Origin: Site-B1 sp963722665
GTDB lineage: Bacteria; Bacteroidota; Bacteroidia; Flavobacteriales; Flavobacteriaceae
Assembly: GCA_963722665.1 (NCBI GenBank)
Contig: CAVRNW010000037.1
Coordinates: forward strand, 1 to 64,000
DNA length: 64,000 nucleotides
Reading direction: 5' to 3'
The position numbers and the translations under genes were made by a program. Below the pieces are notes generated by a model, which worked only from the letters and a program-made list of their open reading frames with translations, was not told the origin of the DNA and ran no database searches. Within the stretch, counting starts at the first letter, position 1; each line of letters opens with the position of its first letter. Positions 44,906 through 55,100 of the stretch are shown in pieces.

Positions 44906-46795
44906 ATGAAAAAACAGATATATATTTTTATAACAATGATGTTAGTTAGTGCAAGCATAAGCGCTCAAAATGCTAACATAAAAAAAGCAAACAAATTATT
45001 TAGTTTGAAGGCTTATAGCGAAGCGGCAAGTTTATATGAAGCAACTAATGATCTAACACAGGAAGCACTTCAGAATTTAGGAGACTGCTATTTCTATAAT
45101 TCAGACATGGATAAAGCTGCAAAAGCTTACCAACAATTGATCACTACATACGGAATCATTCAGAATAAAGAAGTGCAATTTAGATATGGACAAGCTTTAA
45201 AAGGAGTAAAAAACTATGAAAGATCAGATATAGTCTTAGGAAATTATTTTGGCGAAGATAGAAATACCGAAGCTTTTATAGAAGAAATAACTAAAAATAC
45301 ACCACATGTTTTTACTTTGTCAGACCTAAAAAGTGCTGATAATTATAATGATTTTGGAGTTTATTTTTATGGGGATGACAAGGTTACTTTTGCTTCAGAC
45401 CGAAATACTGAAAAACCTATTTATTCCTGGAATAACAAACCATATCTTGACTTGTATAGTGCAACATTGTCTGATTCGGGAGAATTGACCAATGTCACCC
45501 CTTTTCCACCTCAGATAAATACAAATACACATGAAAGTAATGCCGTAATATCAAAAGATGGAAAAACGATGTACTTTAACAGAACCAATTCAAATCGGGT
45601 AAAAGTTGATGGTTACAAAGTAGCAAATATTAAAATTTATAAAGCTGAATTGATCAATGATGTTTGGTCTAATATTAAAGCACTGCCATTTACAGGCAAT
45701 GATTTTAACACCGAGCATCCATCTGTAAGCAAGGATGGGCGAACACTATATTTTGCCAGTGATATGCCAGGCGGATATGGAAGCTTTGACATCTATAAAG
45801 CAGCGATTAATCTGGATGGAACATTCGGGGAACCAATCAATCTTGGGCCTAATGTTAATACCAGTCAAAGAGAACAATTCCCTTATATAAGTGAGATCAA
45901 TGTGCTTTACTATGCGTCAAATGGACATCAGGGGTTTGGTGGATTGGATGTTTTTAGAAGCGAATCGGTTAATGGTGAATTTACAAAAGCTCTTAATTTG
46001 GGAAAAGTTGTAAACAGCAATCTTGATGACTTTGGATATATAGTAAATGAAAAAAAGGATTATGGTTATTTCACATCTAATAGGTCGGGTAAAGACAAAA
46101 ATTACAGGTTTACTCGTGAAGAGAACGTTTTAACCAAGTATTTGGTTAATGGTATTGTCCAGGATAAGAACAGCAAGGAGTTACTGCCAGGATCTTTAGT
46201 AACCTTATTTGATGATTTTGGAAATGTAATTCAAGATACAATAGTTAAGGATGATGCTTATTATTTGTTTAAAATAGAACCTAATAAGAAGTATAAGATT
46301 AGGGGGACGCGAAAATTATATATTCCATATGATGAAGAATTCTCAACAGACAGCCAAGGAAAGATCAGCCATAACATTTATCTGATTCTGGAATCCTATG
46401 CAGACGCCGAGGAACGAATAAAAGAGAACGAAATTGGAGAGGTCCAGGTTGATCTGGAAAAGATATTCTTTGATTTCAATAAATGGGATATAAGACCAGA
46501 TGCAGCTGAAACATTACAGACATTAGTTGATCTAATGAAAAAATACCCTGAAATGGAAGTTGAAGTATCTGCACATACAGATGCCAGAGGACCCGATGAG
46601 TATAATTTAAACCTGTCTAAAAAACGAGCCGCATCAACCTTGGATTATTTGGTTAGTCAGGGAATTGAGAAGGAACGCTTAAAAAGTATTGGGTATGGAG
46701 AAATGCAGCCTTTAAACAAATGTGTTAAAGAAGGTATTTGTACCGATGATGAATATGATATTAACAGGCGATGCGAATTTACATTGTTGAATTAA
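44906..46795 (+). CDS. OmpA family protein with TPR and PD40 repeats (PorE-like)
   Basis: 629 residues from ATG at 44906 (MKKQIYIFITMM), signal peptide ending SASISAQ; the longer frame from 44813 overlaps porP and is rejected. Same order as the copy at 1855: TPR-like helices, PD40 repeats (LYFASDMPGGYGSFDIYKA), a beta-sandwich (~430-510), and a C-terminal OmpA domain (FDFNKWDIRPDAAETL, SAHTDARGPDEYN, LSKKRAAS). Probable peptidoglycan anchor for the adhesin system. Ends at a strong terminator, closing the cassette. Confidence 0.92.
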   Translation: MKKQIYIFITMMLVSASISAQNANIKKANKLFSLKAYSEAASLYEATNDLTQEALQNLGDCYFYNSDMDKAAKAYQQLITTYGIIQNKEVQFRYGQALKGVKNYERSDIVLGNYFGEDRNTEAFIEEITKNTPHVFTLSDLKSADNYNDFGVYFYGDDKVTFASDRNTEKPIYSWNNKPYLDLYSATLSDSGELTNVTPFPPQINTNTHESNAVISKDGKTMYFNRTNSNRVKVDGYKVANIKIYKAELINDVWSNIKALPFTGNDFNTEHPSVSKDGRTLYFASDMPGGYGSFDIYKAAINLDGTFGEPINLGPNVNTSQREQFPYISEINVLYYASNGHQGFGGLDVFRSESVNGEFTKALNLGKVVNSNLDDFGYIVNEKKDYGYFTSNRSGKDKNYRFTREENVLTKYLVNGIVQDKNSKELLPGSLVTLFDDFGNVIQDTIVKDDAYYLFKIEPNKKYKIRGTRKLYIPYDEEFSTDSQGKISHNIYLILESYADAEERIKENEIGEVQVDLEKIFFDFNKWDIRPDAAETLQTLVDLMKKYPEMEVEVSAHTDARGPDEYNLNLSKKRAASTLDYLVSQGIEKERLKSIGYGEMQPLNKCVKEGICTDDEYDINRRCEFTLLN

Positions 46796-46810
46796 CCATT
46801 AATCAATTTT

Positions 46811-46845
46811 AAAAAAGCCTTTCTAAATTTTAGAAAGGCTTTTTC
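46811..46845. terminator. Terminator after adhesin cassette
   Basis: Long stem AAAAAGCCTTTCTAAA pairing with TTTAGAAAGGCTTTTT, then a T-rich run. Confidence 0.92.
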
Positions 46846-46847
46846 TT

Positions 46848-46855
46848 TATATTTG
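46848..46855 (+). promoter_or_regulatory. Promoter -7 box of ruvB
   Basis: TATATTTG directly follows the terminator, ~50 bases before the ruvB start. Confidence 0.55.
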
Positions 46856-46905
46856 CTTATACTGAATTTATTTCAGTATCTTTTGAATAAGATGTGCAGA
46901 GTTTT

Positions 46906-47928
46906 ATGAATGACAATTTAGATCCAACCAACGAAAATATTTCACCGGAAGAATTAGAAGTAGAACAAAAGTTAAGACCTATAACTTTTAATGATTTTAC
47001 TGGTCAGGAACAGGTATTGGATAATCTAAAGGTATTTGTACAAGCAGCCAATTTACGGAATGAGGCACTAGATCATACATTATTTCATGGTCCACCGGGA
47101 TTAGGTAAAACAACTCTGGCTTATATACTGTCCAATGAATTAAATGTAGGAATTAAAGTGACTTCTGGTCCTGTATTGGATAAACCAGGAGATCTGGCAG
47201 GTTTACTGACCAATTTGGAAGAACGGGATGTTTTGTTTATAGATGAAATCCATCGATTAAGTCCTATTGTTGAAGAATATTTATACTCGGCAATGGAGGA
47301 TTATAAGATTGATATTATGATCGAGTCAGGACCGAATGCCAGAACGGTTCAGATCAATTTGAGTCCTTTTACTTTAATTGGTGCAACTACAAGATCAGGA
47401 TTATTAACCGCACCAATGCGAGCAAGATTTGGCATTAACAGCAGGTTGCAATATTATGAAACCGACCTACTCACAACTATCGTCCAGCGAAGTGCAAATA
47501 TTTTGGATGTTCCAATATCAATGGAAGCATCAATAGAAATTGCTGGAAGAAGTAGAGGTACTCCAAGAATTGCAAATGCCCTTTTACGTAGAGTTCGAGA
47601 TTTTGCCCAAATTAAAGGAGATGGAAATATTGATATAAAAATTGCAAAATATGCATTAAAAGCTTTAAATGTGGATGCATATGGTTTAGATGAAATGGAC
47701 AACAAGATCTTATCTACAATTATCGATAAATTTAAAGGAGGACCAGTTGGTATTTCAACCTTAGCAACAGCCGTAAGTGAGAGTGGCGAAACTATTGAAG
47801 AAGTCTACGAACCATTCCTAATCCAACAAGGCTTTATTATGAGAACACCAAGAGGTCGTGAAGTAACAGAATTGGCCTATAAACATTTGGGAAGAATAAA
47901 AGGAGGAAATCAAGGAGGATTGTTTTGA
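46906..47928 (+). CDS. ruvB: Holliday junction branch migration ATPase RuvB
   Basis: 340 residues from ATG (MNDNLDPTNEN); a GTG at 46894 is in frame. Walker A HGPPGLGKTT, Walker B LFIDEIHRL, sensor GATTRSGLL, arginine finger region APMRARFG, and the C-terminal winged helix (IMRTPRGREVTELAYKHLG). A hexameric motor that works with RuvA, encoded at 51516. Confidence 0.97.
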   Translation: MNDNLDPTNENISPEELEVEQKLRPITFNDFTGQEQVLDNLKVFVQAANLRNEALDHTLFHGPPGLGKTTLAYILSNELNVGIKVTSGPVLDKPGDLAGLLTNLEERDVLFIDEIHRLSPIVEEYLYSAMEDYKIDIMIESGPNARTVQINLSPFTLIGATTRSGLLTAPMRARFGINSRLQYYETDLLTTIVQRSANILDVPISMEASIEIAGRSRGTPRIANALLRRVRDFAQIKGDGNIDIKIAKYALKALNVDAYGLDEMDNKILSTIIDKFKGGPVGISTLATAVSESGETIEEVYEPFLIQQGFIMRTPRGREVTELAYKHLGRIKGGNQGGLF

Positions 47929-47946
47929 CATTATAAAATTCGAATT

Positions 47947-48168
47947 ATGAGACTATTTTCAAAAGAACCAAAAAGACCTGAGAACATAGTTGTTAAAGGA
48001 AAACAACTAAAGTGTCGAATTTGCGATAATACAACCTTTTATTCAAGGCAAGCACAATTAAATACATCCGCAATGTCACTATTAGACTTAGATTGGGCTA
48101 ACAAATCAGCAACTTGCTATGTGTGTTCAAAATGCACTCATATCGAATGGTTTTTGGAAAAAAATTGA
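47947..48168 (+). CDS. Small zinc-ribbon protein, unknown function
   Basis: 73 residues. Two Cys pairs (KCRIC near residue 24 and CYVCSKC near 58-64) suggest one zinc ribbon; the middle (TSAMSLLDLDWANKSATC) is helical. Such small ribbons are thought to bind nucleic acid or protein, but no function is known here. It lies 18 bases after ruvB, and its stop is one base before the queG start, so the three are probably one transcript. Confidence 0.78.
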   Translation: MRLFSKEPKRPENIVVKGKQLKCRICDNTTFYSRQAQLNTSAMSLLDLDWANKSATCYVCSKCTHIEWFLEKN

Positions 48169-48169
48169 G

Positions 48170-49095
48170 TTGAATTTAAAGCAAAAACATACACAATTAA
48201 TCAAAACCGAAGCCAAACGCCTCGGTTTTTTGTCTTGTGGAATAAGTAAAGCTGAATTTTTAGAAAAAGAAGCACCTCGATTAGAGTCCTGGTTGAACAA
48301 GAATATGCATGGGGAGATGCAATACATGGAGAATCATTTTGATAAAAGACTTAGATCCAACAAAACTTGTTGAAGGTTCAAAAAGTGTAATATCATTATT
48401 GTTAAATTATTTTCCTTCTGATACTCAAAAGGATACTGAAGCACCTAAGATCAGTAAATATGCTTATGGGACCGATTATCATTTTGTAATAAAAGACAAA
48501 CTCAAAATTCTGCAAAGGTTTATTCAAGAAGAAATTGGAGAAGTTCATGGTCGTGCCTTTGTAGATTCTGCACCAGTTTTAGACAAAGCCTGGGCTGCAA
48601 AATCTGGTTTAGGCTGGATAGGAAAACACAGTAATCTATTAACTCAACAAGTTGGTTCCTTCTATTTTATTGCGGAGATTGATTATTGATTTAGAGTTGG
48701 ATTATGATACTCCGGTTACTGATCATTGTGGAAGCTGTACAGCATGCATTGATGCTTGTCCTACACAAGCAATTGTGGAACCTTATGTTGTAGACGGCAG
48801 CAAGTGCATATCTTATTTTACAATTGAATTAAAAGATAATATTCCAACTGAGTTTAAGGGTAAATTTGATAATTGGATCTTTGGTTGTGATGTATGTCAA
48901 GATGTGTGCCCATGGAACAGGTTTTCCAAATCACACAAAGAACCTTTGTTTAATCCTCATCCTGATTTGCTTTCTATGTCAAAAAACGATTGGGAAGAAA
49001 TTACAGAAGACATTTTCAAAAAAGTGTTTAAAAACTCTGCAGTAAAAAGAACCAAATATTCTGGGTTAAAAAGGAATATCAAATTCCTAAAATAA
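48170..49095 (+). pseudogene. queG: Epoxyqueuosine reductase, apparent double +1 frameshift
   Basis: With two +1 corrections this encodes ~307 residues of full-length QueG. Frame one (TTG start, LNLKQKHTQLIKTEA) runs through MHGEMQYMENHFDKR. The first shift is at AAA AGA CTT AGA (decamer 48344-48353), giving LDPTKLVEGSKSVISLLLNY. The second is at GAG ATT GAT (48675-48683), giving LIIDLELDYD. Core motifs are intact: AAKSGLGWIGKHSNLL, and two 4Fe-4S sites CGSCTACIDACP and CDVCQDVCPWN. QueG reduces epoxyqueuosine to queuosine in tRNA with cobalamin. Apart from the shifts there is no decay, so sequencing error or recoding must be weighed against a real pseudogene. Confidence 0.87.
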
Positions 49096-49119
49096 TAAGC
49101 TTTTAAGAATTACTATTCT

Positions 49120-49127
49120 TACCTTTG
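49120..49127 (+). promoter_or_regulatory. Promoter -7 box of maeB
   Basis: TACCTTTG fits TAnnTTTG; the ATG is 20 bases downstream. Confidence 0.55.
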
Positions 49128-49147
49128 ATTTTCTAATTAGATCACAA

Positions 49148-51446
49148 ATGAATAAGCAAAGTAAACCAAGAAATCCTAACAAACGAAATGAAGCTTTATT
49201 ATATCATTCTGAACCAACTCCGGGAAAAATTCAGGTCGTACCTACAAAAAAATATGCAACCCAAAGGGATCTTTCCTTGGCCTATTCTCCGGGTGTTGCC
49301 GTTCCTTGCTTAGAGATTGCCAAAAATGTTGATGATGTTTATAAATATACAACTAAAGGCAATTTGGTTGCGGTAATATCTAACGGAACTGCAGTTCTAG
49401 GACTTGGTAATATAGGTCCGGAAGCCTCTAAACCAGTAATGGAAGGTAAGGGTTTGCTTTTTAAAATATTTGCAGATATTGATGTATTTGATATTGAAGT
49501 GGATACGGAAAATGTCGAAGAATTTATACAAACGGTCAAAATGATAGCTCCAACATTTGGGGGAATTAATCTGGAAGATATTAAAGCACCGGAAGCTTTT
49601 GAAATTGAAAAAAGACTTAAAGGAAGAATTAGATATCCCAGTAATGCATGATGACCAACATGGAACAGCTATTATTTCTGCTGCTGCTCTCTTAAATGCT
49701 GTGGAATTATCCGAAAAAAAGATTGCCGATGTTAAGATTGTGATAAGTGGTGCTGGTGCCGCAGCCATTTCATGTTCTCGTTTGTATCAAGCCTGTGGTG
49801 CTAAAAGAGAGAATATGGTTATGTTGGACAGTAAAGGAGTTATTAGAAAAGACAGAGAAAATTTATCTTCTGAAAAGGCGGAATTTGCTACGCATAGAAA
49901 AATAGATACTCTTGAGGAGGCTATGAAAAATGCCGATGTGTTTATTGGGCTTTCAAAGGCCGATCTGGTTACTCCAAAAATGTTAAAAACAATGTCAGCA
50001 AACCCCATTGTATTTGCAATGGCCAATCCTGATCCGGAAATTAAATATCAGTTAGCTATTGATGCCAGAGATGATATTATCATGGCAACAGGTAGAAGTG
50101 ATCATCCGAATCAAGTTAATAATGTTCTTGGATTTCCATTTATTTTCCGGGGAGCACTTGATGTTAGAGCAACCAAAATAAATGAGGCCATGAAAATGGC
50201 AGCAGTTAAAGCTTTGGCAGATCTTGCCAAAGAGCCTGTGCCCGAGCAAGTGAATATCGCTTATGGTGAGACCAGACTCACTTTTGGCAAGGAATATATA
50301 ATACCAAAACCATTTGATCCGAGATTAATTGCTAAGGTGCCTCCAGCAGTAGCAAAAGCAGCTATGGAAAGTGGTGTTGCCAAAAATCCAATTAAAGATT
50401 GGGAAAGTTATATAGATCATTTATTAGAAAGATTAGGTCATGATAACAAAATGGTTAGGTTATTACATAGCCGAGCAAAAAGTAATCCAAAGCGTGTTGT
50501 TTTTGCTGAAGCTGATCATCTTTCAGTATTAAAAGCAGCTCAAATAGCTTATGATGAAGGAATTGCACTTCCAATTTTATTAGGAAGAGAAGATAAAATA
50601 AATGAATTAAAACAAGAAATTGAATTTGATGCAATTGTACCAATCATAGATCCAAAATCTGATGGTGAAGAAGAGAGAAGATTGAAATATGCAAAAGACT
50701 ATTGGGCTGATCGGAAAAGGAGAGGAATAACTTTGCATTCCGCAAAAAAAATTATGCGCGAGCGTAACTATTTTGCTGCTATGATGGTTAACGAAGGAGA
50801 TGCCGATGCTCTAATCACGGGGTATTCGACTAATTACCCATCAGTTGTAAAGCCAATGATAGAACTCATTGGCATGGCTAAAGGTGTTACAAGGATAGCG
50901 ACAACAAATCTTATGTTGACAAAACGAGGCCCTATGTTTCTAAGTGATACTTCAATTAATATAAATCCTACGGCAAAAGATCTTGCCAAAATTGCAATTA
51001 TGGCATCAAATGCAGTGAAAATGTTTGGTTTAGAACCAGTTGTAGCAATGGTATCATATTCAAATTTTGGATCCTCAAATTATGAAAACGCATCAAAAAT
51101 CCGTGAGGCTGTTTCTTATTTACATAGATATCATTCCGATTTAATTATTGATGGAGAATTACAAACAGATTTTGCTTTAAATAAGGAGATGCGTCAAGAA
51201 ATATTTCCATTTTCCAAATTAGCCGATAAAAAAGTGAATACACTAATTTTCCCAAGTTTGGATGCTGCAAACATAACTTATAAATTATTGAAAGAATTAA
51301 ACAAAGCAGATTCTATTGGGCCAATAATGATGGGGATGAAAAAACCTGTACATATTCTTCAATTAGGAGCAAGTGTTGACGAAATAGTAAACATGACGGC
51401 AATTGCAGTAATAGATGCACAACATAAAGGCAAAAAGTCAATATAA
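49148..51446 (+). pseudogene. maeB: NADP-dependent malic enzyme (MaeB type), apparent single +1 frameshift
   Basis: With one +1 correction the gene encodes ~765 residues, the normal MaeB length. First frame: ALLYHSEPTPGKIQVVPTK, DLSLAYSPGVAVPCLEIAK, INLEDIKAPEAFEIEKR. The shift is at AAA AGA CTT AAA (decamer 49610-49619), and the second frame resumes as KEELDIPVMHDDQHGTAIIS. The NAD(P)-binding domain (VVISGAGAAAISCSRLYQA) and the C-terminal phosphotransacetylase-like domain (~430-760) are complete and undamaged. It converts malate to pyruvate and CO2 with NADPH. Unshifted, translation would stop 12 codons later at 49649. One lesion in an otherwise perfect gene argues against old decay. Confidence 0.87.
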
Positions 51447-51485
51447 ATCAGTTTTGTTGTAATATATTTATGCGAATAATTTTAT

Positions 51486-51493
51486 TACATTTG
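51486..51493 (+). promoter_or_regulatory. Promoter -7 box of ruvA
   Basis: TACATTTG, 22 bases before the ruvA ATG. Confidence 0.55.
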
Positions 51494-51515
51494 GAGTGCT
51501 AACTAGACGAAATTA

Positions 51516-52097
51516 ATGATTACACATATTCAGGGAAAACTTGTTGAAAAGAACCCGACAGATGTTGTTATTGACTGCAATGGTATTGGTTATTTGCTTA
51601 ACATTTCATTGCATACTTATTCCCAAATTCCGGATAAGGAAAATATTAAGCTTTATACACATTTACAAGTTAGAGAGGATTCCCATACTTTATTTGGATT
51701 TTCAAGTTTGGCAGAGCGAGAGATATTTCGATTATTGATCTCTGTTAGTGGCATTGGAGCGAGCATTGCTAGAACAATGCTGTCCGCATTAACACCTAAA
51801 GAGGTTAGGGAAGGAATTGCTACAGAAAATGTGGCTTTAATTCAGTCAATAAAAGGAATTGGATTAAAAACAGCACAACGTACAATTATTGAATTAAAAG
51901 ATAAAATATTAAAAGTTTATGATATAGATGAAGTTTCGGTTTCTCAGGACAATACTGCAAAGGTTGAAGCGTTATCAGCATTAGAGGTTTTGGGCTTTAA
52001 TAAAAAACAGTCAGAAAGGGTTATTGACAAGATTGTAGCTTCTCAGCCTCAGGCAAATGTTGAAACAATTATCAAAGAAGCTTTAAAAAGTTTATAA
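51516..52097 (+). CDS. ruvA: Holliday junction branch migration protein RuvA
   Basis: 193 residues. OB-fold N-terminus (MITHIQGKLVEKNPTDVVID), tandem helix-hairpin-helix domain (LLISVSGIGASIARTMLSAL, LIQSIKGIGLKTAQRTIIEL) and C-terminal RuvB-binding helices (EALSALEVLGFNKKQSERVI). It binds four-way junctions and loads RuvB. Only six bases separate it from the sprA start, so sprA is probably co-transcribed. Confidence 0.97.
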   Translation: MITHIQGKLVEKNPTDVVIDCNGIGYLLNISLHTYSQIPDKENIKLYTHLQVREDSHTLFGFSSLAEREIFRLLISVSGIGASIARTMLSALTPKEVREGIATENVALIQSIKGIGLKTAQRTIIELKDKILKVYDIDEVSVSQDNTAKVEALSALEVLGFNKKQSERVIDKIVASQPQANVETIIKEALKSL

Positions 52098-52103
52098 TAA
52101 ATT

Positions 52104-55100
52104 TTGATTCATAGAACTAACCATATATTTATTAAATTTTTCAAGGTCATTATAACGCTTGCTATAATGATTTTTTCATTTAATGGATTTGCTCAGGAGA
52201 CAGAACCTGTTGAACAAGATTCTACAAAAACAGGTTATAGTATAGGTAGAATTGAAATGCCAAACCCAGGCAGCATAGTTTCAAAATATACTTATGATCC
52301 TGCTACTGACAGATATTTTTATACAGAGTCGGTTGGTGAATTCAATATTAATTATCCTATAATTTTGACTCCAAAAGAGTTTGAAGAATTAATAACCAGA
52401 GAGAATTTACAGGCCTATTATAAGGAGAAAATAGATGCCTTTGACGGAAAGAAAGCCGGATCTGAAGAAAGCCAGAAAAATCTTTTGCCTGAATTTTATG
52501 TGAATTCTAATTTCTTTGAATCGATTTTTGGAGGCAATACGATTGAAGTTATTCCTCAGGGATCTGTAGAGATGGATCTGGGAGTTATTTTCACAAGAAA
52601 TGATAATCCTGCCTTTTCTCCCAGAAACCGAAGAAACTTCACATTTGATTTTGATCAGAGAATAAGTTTAAGCCTGCTTGGTAAAGTAGGAACTAAATTG
52701 CAGGTAAATGCCAATTATGATACCCAATCAACTTTTGATTTCCAAAATCTTATTAAACTGGAATACACGCCAACAGAAGATGATATTTTACAAAAAATTG
52801 AAATAGGTAATGTCAACATGCCCTTAAACAGTTCATTGATAACCGGTGCTCAAAGTTTATTTGGTGTTAAAACGCAACTTCAATTTGGTAAAACTACTGT
52901 AACAGCGGTTTTCTCTGAACAGCAATCACAAACCAGAAACGTCATAGCACAAGGAGGTGGAACTTTAGAAGAATTTACTGTTTTTTCAAGAGATTATGAC
53001 GAAAACAGACACTTTTTCTTGGCTCATTATTTTCGGGATACCTATGATGCTACATTAACAAATTACCCATTCTTAAATACCAATGTTCAAATAACAAGAG
53101 CCGAAGTTTGGATAACCAATAGGGCAAATCGAACAGATAATGTTAGAAATATTGTTGTTCTCCAGGATTTGGGGGAATCAAACCCTGAAAATATAAGTTC
53201 AGGTGTAAACCTGACAAGCGGACCCAATGCGTTTCCTGACAATTCAAATAACGGATTCGATCCATTTACAATTGGGTCTGGTTCAGTTTTAACAAGCGCC
53301 ATTAGGGATATTGCTACAATTCAGGCAGGTTTTGGCAGTTTAAGCGCAAGTGTTAGTGAAGGTACTGATTTTGTATCACTGGAAGGGGCCAGAAAATTGA
53401 CTGAAGGTACAGAATATCGTTTACACCCTCAATTAGGTTATATTTCTTTAAATCAAAGGTTGAATAACGATGAAATTCTGGCTGTGGCGTTTCAATTTAC
53501 AGTTGGAGGTCAAGTTTATCAGGTTGGAGAATTTGCAAATGATGGTGTTGATGCAACAGATGTTACTACAGATACAAATGGAACTATTACATCATTGAAT
53601 AATAACAATCTGGTATTAAAAATGCTAAAGAGTAGTGTGACTAACGTAAATGAACCTGTTTGGGATTTAATGATGAAAAATATTTATGATACAGGGGCTT
53701 ATCAATTAAGTCAAGATGATTTTACATTAAATATTTTTTATACTGAAACGTCACCTGTCAATTACATAACTCCTATTGGTACAACTCCTTTTCCTGATCA
53801 AGGGCCAAACCAGACACCAATTGATGAAATGCCGTTATTGAGATTCTTTAATTTTGATAAATTGAATTTTAATAATGACCCTCAGGGCAATGGAGATGGT
53901 TTCTTCGATTTTGTTCCGGGCCTTACTGTTATTACAGAAAATGGCAAGATCATTTTCACCAAGGTAGAACCTTTTGGGGAGTATATATTCGATAGATTAT
54001 CTCTGGGAGGTGAAGATTATGACAACGATATTACATACAACGATAACCAAAACAAATACGTTTATACTGAATTATATAAATTAACAAAAACTGCAGCGCT
54101 GGAATATTTTGAAAAAAATAAATTCCAGATGAAAGGGCGTTACAAGTCAACAGGAGGTGATGGAATACCAATTGGGGCTTTTAATGTGCCTAGAGGATCG
54201 GTACGGGTAACCGCAGGTGGGCGTGTTTTAGTAGAAGGAGTAGATTATACGGTTAATTACCAGATAGGCAGGGTCCAAATACTAGATCCTGCATTAAAAG
54301 CATCCAATACACCAATTCAGGTATCTGTTGAAAACAATTCATTCTTCGGTCAGCAAACAAAACGGTTTTCAGGGATAAATGTCGAGCATCAGTTCAATGA
54401 AAATTTTGTTTTAGGTGCTACATTCTTGAATTTAAACGAAAGGCCGATCACTCAAAAGGCCAATTACGGAACCGAACCTATTAACAACACGATATTTGGC
54501 TTTAATGGAAATTATTCTTCTGAAGTACCTTTCCTGACACGTTTGGCAAATAAATTACCGAATATAGATACCGATGTGCCTTCAAACATTTCCATAAGAG
54601 GCGAGTTTGCAAAATTACTTCCCGGCTCACCAAAGGGTACAGATTTTAATGGAGAAGCAACCTCTTATATAGATGATTTTGAAGGCTCGCAAAATGCCAT
54701 TGATCTAAAATCGCCTCTTTCGTGGTTCTTATCTAGTACTCCGGCAGACCCGGCCTTAGGATACACCTCTGGAGGAGATCCTGAAGACCCGATTTATTTG
54801 CAAAACGGATTTTTTCGTTCTAAATTAAACTGGTATACAATCGATCCTATTTTTTATACCAATCAGCAACCAAATGGAATAAACGATGACGACCTGTCAT
54901 CACCTTATACTCACAGGTATTTTATTAATGATCTTTTCCCTATCGATTTGGTTCAAGGGCAAAATGCCTTATTGAACACACTTGATCTGGCATTCTATCC
55001 GGGGCAAAGAGGACCTTATAATTTTAACCCTAACCTAAGTTCTTTATCTCCTGATCAAACTTGGGGAGGAATTACCAGACAATTGACAACCAATGATTTT

